Made by a program: the position numbers and the translations under genes
Part shown: piece after piece, positions 18,612 through 27,353 of the stretch
Numbering within the stretch: the first letter of the stretch is position 1
Layout: each line of letters starts with the position of its first letter
Source of the DNA: Ponticoccus litoralis
Lineage (GTDB): Bacteria; Pseudomonadota; Alphaproteobacteria; Rhodobacterales; Rhodobacteraceae
Length of the DNA: 64,000 nt
NCBI RefSeq assembly: GCF_039769985.1
Contig: NZ_JBDNCH010000002.1
Location: forward strand, 3,100,001-3,164,000
Direction: 5' to 3'
Notes under the pieces: generated by a model
What the model was told of the DNA's origin: nothing
Databases searched by the model: none
Seen by the model: only the letters and a program-made list of their open reading frames with translations

Positions 18612-19013
18612 CTATTCGGCGGCCTTCCGGTTCTTCATCGAGGACAGCATCCGCTCTCCCCAGGTCATCTGTTCCTCCAGCTCGGCGATGGCCGAGTCGA
18701 GGTCGGTGCGCTGCGCCTTCAGGTCGGTCAGCCGCTGCTGAGCCACCTCGTAGGCCGCCGCAATCTGGGTCTGCTGCTCGTCGCCGACATCGTAGAGGTC
18801 AAGCAACTGCCGGATCTCCTCAAGGCTGAATCCGAAACGCTTGCCGCGCAGGATCAGCTTCAGGCGGGCCCGGTCGCGCCGCGTGAACAGGCGTTTCTGC
18901 CCTTCGCGGATCGGGAACAGCAGCTCCTTCTGCTCGTAGAACCGCAGCGTGCGCGGCGTCACCTCGAAGGCGTCGCACATCTCGCGGATCGTCATCAGTT
19001 TCTCGTCACTCAT
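18612..19013 (-). CDS. MerR-family transcriptional regulator (first of a pair)
   Basis: A 133-residue protein with an N-terminal winged helix (MTIREMCDAFEVTPRTLRFYEQKELL) and a C-terminal coiled coil rich in Glu, Leu and Gln. It has no Cys metal site at the end, so it is not a metal sensor. Proteins of this type in Proteobacteria control acyl-CoA and branched-chain catabolism. It is transcribed just ahead of the long acyl-CoA dehydrogenase. An ATG at 19013 is used; upstream frame is open but lacks homology. Confidence 0.88.
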   Translation of the reverse strand: MSDEKLMTIREMCDAFEVTPRTLRFYEQKELLFPIREGQKRLFTRRDRARLKLILRGKRFGFSLEEIRQLLDLYDVGDEQQTQIAAAYEVAQQRLTDLKAQRTDLDSAIAELEEQMTWGERMLSSMKNRKAAE

Positions 19014-19090
19014 TATGCAGTCCTCGTGCCGGTCCGTAGCTGAGCGCCCGATCTGAGGGTTGCGCTGCCATCCTACAATGGGAAAATGGG

Positions 19091-19111
19091 GTGACGTAAC
19101 TTGTACGTCAC
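19091..19111. promoter_or_regulatory. ACGT-type palindromic operator
   Basis: Arms GTGACGTA and TACGTCAC are perfect inverted repeats around 5 bp. Further ACGT half-sites occur near 19112, 19127, 19143 and 19203. The site lies between the two MerR genes, upstream of the first. Spaced dyads with ACGT resemble known operators of acyl-CoA-linked MerR proteins. It is a likely autoregulatory site. Confidence 0.6.
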
Positions 19112-19239
19112 GTAACTTTCCTCCTGACGTAGGATCAGGCAACGTAAACCAATATCGGGCGAAAGTTTGTTTCAAAGCGCATTGACAGATATAGGGATCC
19201 AACGTCAACCCGGCCACTGCAACAGCAGGCTTTCGCCGA

Positions 19240-19611
19240 TCAGGACGGCAGGGATCCGGCGGTTTCATCGCGCAGCGCCTGCAGCTCGGCCATGGCCTCT
19301 TCCAGCTGCGCCTTCTGCTCGGCCAACTCGCCAAGCTGCCTGTCGGCCATGCCGACCCATGCGCGCATCTGCGCCTCGGTGCCGTCCTTCTCGTAGATCA
19401 GCAGCCACTGGCGGATGTCCTCCAGCTGAAAGCCGAAGCGCCGCCCGCGCAGGATCAGGGTCATCCGCGCCACCTCGCGCGGGCCGTAGAACCGCGACCG
19501 TCCTTCGCGTTCCGGTTGCAGAAGCTCGATGTACTCGTAGTACCGCAGCGTCCGCGGCGTCACCTCGAAGCGCGCGCACATATCCTTGAAACTCAGGCGG
19601 CTAACCGTCAT
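19240..19611 (-). CDS. MerR-family transcriptional regulator (second of a pair)
   Basis: A 123-residue paralogue of the preceding regulator: SFKDMCARFEVTPRTLRYYEYIELL forms the winged helix, then a helical dimerisation tail. The DNA-reading helix is nearly identical to that of its neighbour, so both may bind related ACGT sites or form heterodimers. It lies divergent from the thioesterase genes on the plus strand, with 111 bp between. Confidence 0.88.
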   Translation of the reverse strand: MTVSRLSFKDMCARFEVTPRTLRYYEYIELLQPEREGRSRFYGPREVARMTLILRGRRFGFQLEDIRQWLLIYEKDGTEAQMRAWVGMADRQLGELAEQKAQLEEAMAELQALRDETAGSLPS

Positions 19612-19722
19612 TGCTGTTCCTCGTCCTCCCGGACGGCAGGGTATCCCCGCGATCCGGGGCTGACAACCGCTTGCGCGGGGGGCGGGGGGCTTTCATAGTC
19701 GAGCCGACTCGAAAGGATCGTC

Positions 19723-20145
19723 ATGACCGCCGACAAGACCGCCATCGCCCGCCAGTTCATCGAGATGATTCCCCATACCCGCGCCCTGAACATGGCGGTG
19801 ACAGAGATCGGCGACGGGCTGGCGCAGATCCAGATGCCCTATGACGCCCGCTTTGTCGGCGACCCGGAAACCGGGGTGATCCACGGCGGCGCGGTCTCGG
19901 CGCTGATGGACACCTGTGGCGGGGCGGCGGTCATGAGCCACCCGAAATCGCCCGCCGGAACCGCGACGATCAACCTGCGCATCGACTACATGCGCCCGGC
20001 GACCCCGGGCCAGACCATCGTGGCACGGGCCGAATGCTACCACATCACCCGCTCCGTGGCCTTCGTGCGCGCCACCGCCTGCGACGACGACGCGGCGCAC
20101 CCGGTGGCCACCGCCACCGGCGCCTTCACGGTCGAGGGCGCGTGA
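19723..20145 (+). CDS. PaaI-type hotdog thioesterase (first)
   Basis: A 140-residue single hotdog domain protein. The signature GVIHGGAVSALMDTCGG holds the catalytic-site residues of the PaaI family, which hydrolyses acyl-CoA thioesters. It probably recycles CoA or clears dead-end acyl-CoAs for the catabolic genes nearby. Its stop overlaps the start of the next thioesterase (TGATG). Substrate length is unknown. Confidence 0.88.
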   Translation: MTADKTAIARQFIEMIPHTRALNMAVTEIGDGLAQIQMPYDARFVGDPETGVIHGGAVSALMDTCGGAAVMSHPKSPAGTATINLRIDYMRPATPGQTIVARAECYHITRSVAFVRATACDDDAAHPVATATGAFTVEGA

Positions 20146-20654
20146 TGGCCCGCCCGACGCCCGAACCCGTGCAGGTGGTCAAGCAGCGCCGCGATGCCGC
20201 GCTCTCGGCGCTGGTCAGCGGGGTGCCCTACATCCAGTACCTCGGCGTGAGCTTCGACCGCAGGGGCGACGAGCTGACCGCGGTGCTGCCCTTCGACAAC
20301 AAGCTGATCGGCAACCCGCAGCTTCCGGCGATCCACGGCGGCGTCACGGCGGCCTTCCTCGAGATCACGGCGATGATTACCCTGAACTGGACATGGCTCT
20401 GGTCCGACATCGAAACCGGCGCGCTGGACCCTTCTGCGCTGAGCGGGGGCAAACTGCCGCGCCTGCCCAAGACCATCGACTTCACCGTGGACTACCTGCG
20501 CTCGGGCCTGCCGCGCGACGCTTATGGCCGTGCCCGGGTGACGCGGCTGGGGCGCCGCTACGCCTCGGTGCAGGCCGAAGCCTGGCAGGACAACCGCGAC
20601 CGCCCCATGGCACAGGCCACCGCGCATTTCCTGATGCCGCGCTCGGGCGCCTGA
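20145..20654 (+). CDS. PaaI-type hotdog thioesterase (second)
   Basis: A 169-residue hotdog protein with PAIHGGVTAAFLEITA as the active-site helix. The insert LWSDIETGALDPSALSGG before the central strand makes it longer than its neighbour. The first 30 residues are Arg/Gln-rich. Overlap with the first gene means the two are made together and may form mixed oligomers. The frame is open further upstream, but the ATG at 20145 fits the overlap best. Confidence 0.85.
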   Translation: MARPTPEPVQVVKQRRDAALSALVSGVPYIQYLGVSFDRRGDELTAVLPFDNKLIGNPQLPAIHGGVTAAFLEITAMITLNWTWLWSDIETGALDPSALSGGKLPRLPKTIDFTVDYLRSGLPRDAYGRARVTRLGRRYASVQAEAWQDNRDRPMAQATAHFLMPRSGA

Positions 20655-20753
20655 CCCGCCCGGCAACATCCGGCAAGGCGCAGCCGCAACCCGCTCCCGC
20701 CCAGAGCCGGCCTCGCCCAAGCGGCCAGACCCGTGTTCCCGGGCGCCTGCGCT

Positions 20754-20815
20754 TCTTCGGTCTGACAAATACCTCGGGGGTGGCCGCAGGCCGGGGGGCA
20801 GAGCCCCCATCGCCC
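20754..20815 (-). repeat. Third copy of the extragenic repeat
   Basis: Read on the minus strand: a GC hairpin (GGGGGCTCTGCCCCC), a spacer, then GAGGTATTTGTCAGACCGAAGAAG. The layout matches the element at 15091-15145, though the last part of the box has diverged. It lies between the thioesterase and MATE genes, a stretch with no gene of its own. Confidence 0.6.
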
Positions 20816-20943
20816 CGGGCCACAGGGCGCGCCATTCGACCGGACCCTCCGGCACCCCGCCGTCAGGAATTCCATGCTCCGGGCATTGACCTCGGCGCCG
20901 GTCCGGTATCAGGTCGCCGCGCCCATCTGCCGGAATTGACCCC

Positions 20944-22272
20944 ATGACAGCGACCACCACCGAGACCCCGATCACCCATTCCCGGGTGCTGAAGATCGCC
21001 CTGCCCATCGTGCTGTCGAATGCCACGGTGCCGCTTCTGGGGGCCGTCGACACCGGCGTGGTCGGGCAGCTGGGAGAGGCGGCGCCCATCGGTGCGGTGG
21101 GCATCGGCGCGGTTGTCCTCTCGGCGCTCTACTGGGTCTTCGGCTTTCTCAGGATGGGCACCACCGGGCTTGTTGCGCAGGCGCTGGGGCAGGGCAACAA
21201 GGCCGAGACGGCGGCCCTGCTGACCCGCGCCCTGATGATCGGCTTCAGCGGGGGGCTGGCGATCGTTCTGCTGCAGGGGCTGCTCTTCCGGGCCGCCTTT
21301 TCCATCGCCCCGGCCTCGGAAGAGGTCGAGGCCCTGGCCCGTCACTACATGGCCATCCGGGTCTGGTCGGCGCCGGCGGCCATCGCGCTTTATGGCATCC
21401 TCGGCTGGCTCATCGCCGCCGAGCGCACCCGCGCGGTGCTGGTCATCCAGATCTGGATGAACGGGGTCAACATCCTTCTGGATCTCGTCTTTGTCCTCGG
21501 GCTTGGCTGGGGGGTGGGCGGTGTGGCCGCCGCGACCTTCATCGCCGAGTGGAGCGGTCTCGCGCTGGGGCTCTGGCTGTGCCGCGACGCCTTTGCGGTC
21601 CCCGCGTGGCGCGACTGGCCGCGGGTCTTCGACCGCGAGCGCCTGATCGGCATGGCCCGGGTCAACTCGGACATCCTGATCCGGTCGCTGCTGCTCGAAA
21701 CGGTGATCCTGTCGTTCATGTTCACCGGCGCGCGCTTCTCGGACGTGACGCTGGCCGCCAATCAGGTGATTCTGCAGTTCCTGCAGATCACGGCCTTCGC
21801 GCTGGACGGGCTGGCCTTTTCCGCCGAGGCGCTGGTCGGGCAGGCCGCCGGGGCGCGCGCCCTGCATCGCCTGCGGCGTGCGGCCCTGGTCAGCATGTTC
21901 TGGGGCGTCGTGCTGAGCATCGGGCTGGCGCTGACCTTCACGGTTTTCGGTCCGCGGATCATCGACCTGATGGCGGCGGACCCGGAGGTCCGCGCCGCGG
22001 CCCGCGATTTCCTGCCATGGATGGTGGCGGTTCCGGTGCTGGGGGTTGCGGCATGGATGCTCGACGGCATCTTCATCGGCGCGACCCGCACGGCGGATAT
22101 GCGCAACATGATGGCGGTTTCGGTGGCGATCTACGGGGCCGCGGCGCTGCTGCTGGTGCCGGCCTACGGCAACCACGGCCTCTGGGCGGCGCTCTTGGTC
22201 AGCTTCGTGGCGCGCGGCGCCACGCTGGGCCTGCGCTACCCGGCGCTGGAGCGGTCGTTGGCAAGATCTTAA
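20944..22272 (+). CDS. MATE-family efflux transporter, DinF type
   Basis: A 442-residue membrane protein with about 12 hydrophobic segments in two similar halves. The first helix pair is typical of DinF proteins (ALPIVLSNATVPLLGAVDTGVVGQLG). MATE exporters use Na+ or H+ gradients to expel cationic drugs or metabolites. The substrate cannot be read from sequence. It ends 8 bp before the next small gene, so the two may be co-transcribed. Confidence 0.9.
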   Translation: MTATTTETPITHSRVLKIALPIVLSNATVPLLGAVDTGVVGQLGEAAPIGAVGIGAVVLSALYWVFGFLRMGTTGLVAQALGQGNKAETAALLTRALMIGFSGGLAIVLLQGLLFRAAFSIAPASEEVEALARHYMAIRVWSAPAAIALYGILGWLIAAERTRAVLVIQIWMNGVNILLDLVFVLGLGWGVGGVAAATFIAEWSGLALGLWLCRDAFAVPAWRDWPRVFDRERLIGMARVNSDILIRSLLLETVILSFMFTGARFSDVTLAANQVILQFLQITAFALDGLAFSAEALVGQAAGARALHRLRRAALVSMFWGVVLSIGLALTFTVFGPRIIDLMAADPEVRAAARDFLPWMVAVPVLGVAAWMLDGIFIGATRTADMRNMMAVSVAIYGAAALLLVPAYGNHGLWAALLVSFVARGATLGLRYPALERSLARS

Positions 22273-22280
22273 CCAGAGTC

Positions 22281-22526
22281 ATGTGCCATGCGGACATGGC
22301 GCAGATTCCCGATTACCTCACGGCGGAGATGTGGCTTCAGCAGGTCTTCGGTTCTGCCGAGGCGCTGCGGGGCGGCGTGGTCAAGCGGCAGATCCGCGAC
22401 GTCGAACGCCTGGTGGGGCGCGAGGCCTTTGCCCGCGCGGTCGCGCGGCGCGGGTTCCAGGCGGTGGAGAACGGGCGGCATTTCGTGATCTTCTGCAATG
22501 ACCACCCGATCAGGCGCCTGCGGTGA
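22281..22526 (+). CDS. Small conserved protein upstream of trpB
   Basis: An 81-residue basic protein (PDYLTAEMWLQQVF, VVKRQIRDVERLVGREAF, FVIFCNDHPIRRL). Small proteins like it lie near trp genes in Rhodobacteraceae and are sometimes mislabelled phosphoribosylanthranilate isomerase. It is far too short to be that enzyme. Its stop codon is the first part of a 24-bp palindrome. Function unknown. Confidence 0.7.
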   Translation: MCHADMAQIPDYLTAEMWLQQVFGSAEALRGGVVKRQIRDVERLVGREAFARAVARRGFQAVENGRHFVIFCNDHPIRRLR

Positions 22527-22570
22527 AAGGGCCTTCGAAGGCCCTTTCGAAAGGCGCTTCGAAGCGCCTT
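22525..22570. repeat. Tandem perfect palindromes before trpB
   Basis: Bases 22525-22548 form a perfect 24-bp palindrome centred on TTCGAA. Bases 22551-22570 form a second, 20-bp, also centred on TTCGAA. The junction CTTTCGAAAG is a third palindrome. In RNA these give two strong hairpins or a competing third one, about 80 bases before the trpB start. They could be a processing site, a partial terminator or an attenuator. Confidence 0.8.
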
Positions 22571-22651
22571 CCCACCGCCCCAAATCGCCTCTGGCCTTAC
22601 CTGCCCGAAATGCCGTATCCAGACCCCTGCACCAACAAGGGGAGACGCGCC

Positions 22652-23895
22652 ATGGACGACCTGGTCAACAGCTTCATGAACGGGCCGGATGAGAAGGGCC
22701 GCTTCGGCATCCACGGCGGACGCTTCGTCTCGGAAACCCTGATGCCGCTCATTCTCGCGCTCGAGGCCGAGTACGAGAAGGCCAAGACCGACGACAGCTT
22801 CTGGGAAGAGATGCATTATCTCTGGAAGCACTACGTCGACCGCCCCAGCCCGCTCTATTTCGCCGAGCGCCTGACCGATCACCTCGGCGGCGCCAAGGTC
22901 TACATGAAGCGCGACGAGCTGAACCACACCGGCGCGCACAAGATCAACAACGTGCTGGGGCAGATCATCCTCGCCCGCCGCATGGGCAAGACCCGCATCA
23001 TCGCCGAAACCGGCGCCGGGCAGCACGGCGTTGCCACGGCCACGGTCTGCGCCAAGTTCGGCCTGAAATGCGTGGTCTACATGGGCGCGCATGACGTCGA
23101 GCGCCAGCAGCCCAACGTCTTCCGGATGAAGCTTCTGGGCGCCGAGGTCATCCCCGTGACCTCCGGTCGTGGCACGCTGAAGGACGCGATGAACGACGCC
23201 CTGCGCGACTGGGTCACCAATGTGCGCGACACCTTCTACTGCATCGGCACCGTCGCCGGTCCGCACCCCTATCCGGCCATGGTCCGCGATTTCCAGTCGA
23301 TCATCGGCAAGGAAACCAAGGAGCAGATGATGGAGGCCGAGGGCCGTCTGCCCGACACCATCATCGCGGCCATCGGCGGCGGCTCGAACGCCATGGGCCT
23401 GTTCTTCCCCTTCCTCGACGACAAGACGGTGAACATCATCGGCGTCGAAGCGGGCGGCAAGGGCGTCGACGACAAGATGGAGCACTGCGCCTCGCTGACG
23501 GGGGACGCCCGGGCGTGCTGCACGGCAACCGGACCTACCTGCTGCAGGACGAGGACGGCCAGATCCTCGAGGGCTTCTCGATCTCGGCGGGGCTGGATTA
23601 TCCCGGCATCGGGCCGGAACACGCCTGGCTGCACGATGTGGGCCGCGCGCAATATGTCTCGATCACCGACAAGGAGGCACTGGAGGCCTTCCAGCTGTGC
23701 TGCGCCACCGAGGGCATCATTCCCGCGCTGGAACCCTGCCACGCGCTGGGTCACGTCATGAAGATCGCGCCGACCCTGCCCAAGGATCACGTCATCGTCA
23801 TGAACATGTGTGGCCGGGGCGACAAGGACATCTTTACCGTCGCCCGCCACCTTGGCGTGTCGATGGACGGCGACGTGGGCCGCGACGCCAACTGA
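22652..23895 (+). CDS. trpB: Tryptophan synthase beta chain (frameshift in sequence)
   Basis: TrpB condenses indole with serine on PLP. The PLP Lys is in ELNHTGAHKINNVLGQ, the phosphate loop in GGGSNAMG and the ammonium/catalytic loop in AETGAGQHGVATA. The frame breaks after CASLTG. Adding one G to the G-run at 23500-23504 restores GGRPGVLHGNRTYLLQ and a protein of about 414 residues, the normal size. A homopolymer error is the best explanation. AAGGGGAG precedes the ATG at 22652. trpA is 17 kb away. Confidence 0.93.
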
Positions 23896-24217
23896 CCGGG
23901 CCGGGCGCGTTCCGGCGCGCCCCAAGTGGGCCCGGGGCGCCTTCGGGCGCCGCACGAGGGCAGGGCGCGCTGCACAAGGCTTGATCGTGCCGCACACGAC
24001 TCGGGACGCGTCGTGTCGAGCCGCATGTGGCGGGCGCGTCAAGGGGCGCCACACGCGGGATAGGCGCCACAGGGCACTCCTCACTGCCGCAGGCGGTTTA
24101 GAGCGTTTCGCTTCACGCTGTATGGATGCGCCAGGCCGCACCAAACGGGACAGGGGCGCGCTGCACGGGGCAGGGCCGCATCGAAGGCGGCGCCTTCCGG
24201 CGCCCGGCTGGCCTGCT
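23896..24217. other. Gene-free GC-rich stretch after trpB
   Basis: No gene is supported. It contains two GGCGCC hairpins, at 23936-23951 (loop TTCG) and near 24186-24203. These could end transcripts of trpB from the left and of the DUF4893 gene from the right, although neither has a U-tract. GCGCGCTGCAC occurs twice (about 23967 and 24150), hinting at an old duplication. Confidence 0.5.
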
Positions 24218-24813
24218 TCAGCGCGTCAGGTAAAGGATGTCAAAGCGGCTTTCGAGGATCGGGTCGGGGAAGAGCACGCGCGCGTGCGTCTGGCTGACCT
24301 GCTCCACGATCCCGGGCTGAGCCACCGTCTGGCCCGGCTCGATCGCCGTCTGATCGTCGGGCGGCAGTCCGGCGTAATCCACCGCCGGTCCGCCCGCGAC
24401 ATAGCCCACGCCGTAATAGGTCAATGTGCCACCCGGGCCCGAGACGATGGCGCCCTCGGTGCGCTGCGAGCCCGTGCGTTTCTGCATCTCCCAGCGGCCC
24501 GGCCCGGCCTCGGTGATGCGGCAGTCGAAGTTGCCATAGACCACCAGCGCGGAGATCTCGCCCAGCTTCAGCGTGCGGCAGCGCCAATCCCCGGCCAGAC
24601 CGGCCACCGGGCCCGCCGCGCCTGCCATGGCCTGCGTCAGCACGGCGATATCTTCCGGGGCGCCACCCGCAAGGGCTTCCCGCATCGCGGCGCCGAAATG
24701 GGCGTCCAGCGCGGCCATCCGTTCCGAGTTCGGTACGGGCGCAGGCTGGCGATATCCTGCGCTAGCGCGGGGCCGGTAAGAGCCGGGGCGGCGAGGAGCA
24801 GTGCCCGGCGCAT
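24218..24813 (-). CDS. Secreted DUF4893-like protein (frameshift in sequence)
   Basis: The start at 24813 gives a clear signal peptide (MRRALLLAAPALTGPALAQD), but in a different frame from the body. Adding one base near 24734 joins it to VPNSERMAALDAHFGAAMREAL. The body has two Cys residues (DWRCRTLK and NFDCRITE) that may form a disulfide in the periplasm. I recognise the pattern as DUF4893; its function is unknown. The start overlaps the stop of the DUF2237 gene (TGATG). Confidence 0.72.
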
Positions 24814-25196
24814 CAAGTTTCCTCCACCGGAAGGGCATGTTCTTTCAGGACGGGCAGCGGCACGATCTCCGTGGCGCGCCGATGCGTGGCGGACAGCTGC
24901 ACCTTCGGCGCGCAGCCCTCGTCATGGGCCTGCAGGAACCGCCCGGCACAAAGGCACCAGCGGTCGCCCGGCTTCAGCCCGGCAAAGCCGAACGCGGGCC
25001 GGGGTGTCGACAGGTCGTTGCCGACGTATTTCGAATAGGCGAGGAACTCGGCGGTCATGACGGCGCAGACCGTGTGACTGCCCTGATCCTCTGCGCAGGT
25101 GTTGCAATGGGCATCGCGGAAAAAGCCGGTCAGCGGCGCCTCGGAGCAGGGTTGAAGGGCGTCGCCCAACACATTGATCGCGGGGTCTTTCTGCAT
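24813..25196 (-). CDS. DUF2237 family protein
   Basis: A 127-residue protein with the family pattern NVLGDALQPCSEAPLTGFFRD, then VCAVMTAEFLAYSKYVGNDLSTP and GDRWCLCAGRF. Several conserved Cys, including CNTCAEDQGSHTVC and CLCAG, may bind metal or react. The function of the family is unknown. It is co-transcribed with the secreted protein downstream and follows pth by 81 bp, across a strong hairpin. Confidence 0.85.
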   Translation of the reverse strand: MQKDPAINVLGDALQPCSEAPLTGFFRDAHCNTCAEDQGSHTVCAVMTAEFLAYSKYVGNDLSTPRPAFGFAGLKPGDRWCLCAGRFLQAHDEGCAPKVQLSATHRRATEIVPLPVLKEHALPVEET

Positions 25197-25231
25197 GGTC
25201 CGTCTCCTTTCCCCTGTGATACGCGTGTATG

Positions 25232-25260
25232 CCCTGTGACCCTCACCTAGGGTCGCAGGG
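25232..25260. repeat. Intercistronic hairpin between pth and the DUF2237 gene
   Basis: Arms 25232-25243 and 25249-25260 pair over 12 bp with one G-U wobble and a 5-base loop. There is no U-tract on either side, so this is more likely an RNA stabiliser or a Rho-independent site of low efficiency than a full terminator. Confidence 0.5.
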
Positions 25261-25277
25261 CGCCGCGCACAGGGCGA

Positions 25278-25956
25278 TCAACGAAACTTGTCCGCCAGCC
25301 GTTGCAGCGGGTTGCGTGTATCGGGCGCCTCGGGCTCGGTCGGCGCCGGAGGAGCCGGGGCGGGTTTCTTCGCCGGCTTGGGCTCCGATGGCGCCATCCG
25401 CGCCGCCACGGCATTCTGAAAGCGCGAGCGGTCGCCCTCGACCAGATACGGCGCCCCGTCAGAAAGCCCGCGCAGCAGGTCGTCCAGCCAGCCCTCGTCC
25501 GCCTTGGCGAAGTCGTGCAGCACGTAGGCCGCCACCAGTTCCTTGCGGCCCGGGTGGCCGATGCCGAGGCGCACGCGGTGGTAGGTCTCGCCGATATGCG
25601 CGTGGATCGAGCGCAGCCCGTTGTGCCCCGCATGCCCGCCGCCGGTCTTCAGCCGCACCTTGCCGGGGGCGAGGTCAAGCTCGTCGTGGAAGACGGTCAC
25701 GTCGCCCGGCTCCAGCTTGTAGAAGCGCATGGCCTCGCCCACCGACTGGCCGGAGAGGTTCATGAAGGTCTCGGGCTTCAGCAGCAGCGCCTTGTCGCCG
25801 CCCAGCCGCCCCTCGGCGATCTGGCCCTCGGAACTTGGCCTTCCACGGGCCGAAACCGTGGTCGGAGGCGATGCGGTCCAGCGCCATGAAACCGATGTTG
25901 TGGCGGTTGGCGGCGTATTTCGCGCCGGGGTTGCCCAGTCCGACAAGGATCTGCAC
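25278..25956 (-). CDS. pth: Peptidyl-tRNA hydrolase (frameshift in sequence)
   Basis: Pth releases tRNA from peptides dropped by stalled ribosomes and is essential. The N terminus MQILVGLGNPG and the catalytic His in NRHNIGF are in one frame. The rest (KPETFMNLSGQSVG, the Asp of FHDELDL, GGGHAGHNGLRSI) is in another. Removing one base near 25830 joins WKAKF to EGQIAEG. A C-terminal Ala/Pro/Lys-rich tail of about 45 residues is typical of alphaproteobacteria. An essential gene is unlikely to be broken, so an error is probable. Confidence 0.9.
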
Positions 25957-26020
25957 GCGTGCCTCCGTGGTAATGTCGCGGCCTGTCTAGGGCCTTGCGT
26001 GGCGAATGTCACCCGCACAA

Positions 26021-26052
26021 GCAAAAGCCCCCGCCGGGTCGGGCGGGGGCTT
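26021..26052 (-). terminator. Rho-independent terminator of rplY
   Basis: An 11-bp perfect stem (AAGCCCCCGCC with GGCGGGGGCTT, loop of 6) lies 25 bp beyond the rplY stop. On the minus strand it runs into TTTTGC. The pth gene downstream must then have its own promoter in 25957-26020 or rely on read-through. Confidence 0.8.
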
Positions 26053-26076
26053 CGGGATCTCTAAGGGCGGCGGCGA

Positions 26077-26724
26077 TTACTCGGCCGTCGCGTCCTTCTG
26101 GTTGATGACCTCGGTCTCGGTCGCTTCTTCCTCGTCGTCGGCAGAGGCGGCAAGGCCCGACGGCGCCGAGATATTGGCGATCACGAAGTTCCGGTCGATC
26201 GTCGCCTTCGTGCCCTCGGGCAGGGTGACGTCGTTGATGTGGACGATGTCGCCGATGTTCAGGCTGCCCAGATCGACGGTGATCTTCTCGGGGATGTCAC
26301 CGGCGGTCACGACCAGCTCGACCTCGGGGCGAACGACGGTCAGAACGCCGCCCTTCTTGATGCCGGGCGCGGTTTCCTCGTTGATGAACTCGACGGGGAT
26401 GAACAGCGCGACCTTCGAGGTGCGGCGCAGGCGCATGAGGTCGAGGTGCGTCGGCAGGTCCTTGACGACATCGCGCTGGACGTCGCGGCAGATCACGCGC
26501 ACATCCTCGTGGCCTTCGACCTTCAGGTTCCACAGGGTGGACTTGAAGCGACCGTCCTTGAGCTTTTTCAGCAGGACGTTGAAGGGCAGTTGGATTGCGA
26601 GGGGGTCCTTTTCGCCACCGAAGACGATGCCGGGAACCATGCCGTTACGGCGTGCTGCGCGAGCGGCGCCCTTGCCCGTCCCCGCACGTTCCTCGGCTAC
26701 AAGATCAGGGATCTCACCAGCCAT
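26077..26724 (-). CDS. rplY: Ribosomal protein L25/CTC form
   Basis: L25 binds 5S rRNA. The 215-residue form has the L25 domain first (RAGTGKGAARAARRNGMVPGIVFGG), followed by the TL5/CTC beta domain (KVALFIPVEFINEE, DIPEKITVDLGSLNIGD). It ends in an acidic tail (DDEEEATETE). The order rplY-pth is common in bacteria. The start at 26724 is set by GGAGAA and by the conserved MAGEIP beginning. Confidence 0.93.
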   Translation of the reverse strand: MAGEIPDLVAEERAGTGKGAARAARRNGMVPGIVFGGEKDPLAIQLPFNVLLKKLKDGRFKSTLWNLKVEGHEDVRVICRDVQRDVVKDLPTHLDLMRLRRTSKVALFIPVEFINEETAPGIKKGGVLTVVRPEVELVVTAGDIPEKITVDLGSLNIGDIVHINDVTLPEGTKATIDRNFVIANISAPSGLAASADDEEEATETEVINQKDATAE

Positions 26725-27256
26725 ATTGATTCTCCATAGGTTAGGGCGGGGTGCCTCCAAGGCTGTCACCCCGCGTGAAGCGGTGCCTATAGGGGAGGTT
26801 GGGGGGGATGGCAAGGGGGCGGCCCGGACCTGCTGTTCATGCCAGGCGCTGGTTGCGCCTGGTGTCGGCCCAGACCGGACGTTCGCCAGATCCGGCCTCG
26901 ATGCAGCGCAGCTTCCCCAAATTGGTCATCAGTGGCATCGTGCATCATGATCTGGCAGGCCAAGGTTGGCGGTGCGGACGTTCCTGCCGTTCGTTGCAAT
27001 TGCTCGATCTGTGCCGCAGGAGCGAGAAGTCTCGCCGGAAATGGTGAACAGCCGACCTTCGCTGCGCTCTGAGCGAGGGGCGGTGATGCGCCGTTAAATG
27101 GTTTTCAAGATCGGAGAAAACCCGAGTGGAGTGCCCCCGCGCAAACCCTACAAGTCAATTTCCACTGCTGCGGCCTCGGCGAAAACGGGCAACGACAGAG
27201 GTGGCTCGGTTTGTCTGAACAGGGTCCGGACGTTTCCAAGTGGTTTTCCGCCTCGG
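26725..27256. other. Gene-poor stretch with a dispersed repeat and decayed sequence
   Basis: No intact gene is supported. The rplY promoter should lie near 26730-26800. A 64-bp repeat unit occupies 26881-26944. Bases 27071-27256 look like the decayed outer end of an insertion sequence, just past the transposase remnant. Base composition is lower in GC than the genes to the left. Confidence 0.5.
26881..26944 (+). repeat. 64-bp direct repeat, left copy
   Basis: It matches 31918-31981 in the same orientation at 57 of 64 positions, counted by eye. The unit begins GTTCGCCAGATC and contains GCGCAGCTTCCCCAAAT. The two copies enclose the transposase remnant and the whole iron ABC operon, so they may mark the edges of an inserted segment or be members of a dispersed family. 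Confidence 0.75.
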
Positions 27257-27345
27257 CTACGCCGCTGCCAGATCGGGCAGCAGCAGGTTGATGTAGGCTT
27301 GATAGGGCGTCCTGCCGTTAAGGAGTAAATGGGGGCAAATAGGTC
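27257..27345 (-). pseudogene. C-terminal remnant of an IS transposase
   Basis: The minus strand encodes PHLLLNGRTPYQAYINLLLP followed by DLAAA and a stop at 27257. This looks like the extreme C terminus of a DDE transposase/integrase of the IS3/IS481 kind. No upstream catalytic domain remains, as the next bases are the end of the 27354 gene. It is a fossil of an insertion event. Confidence 0.45.
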
Positions 27346-27353
27346 TGCCAAAT

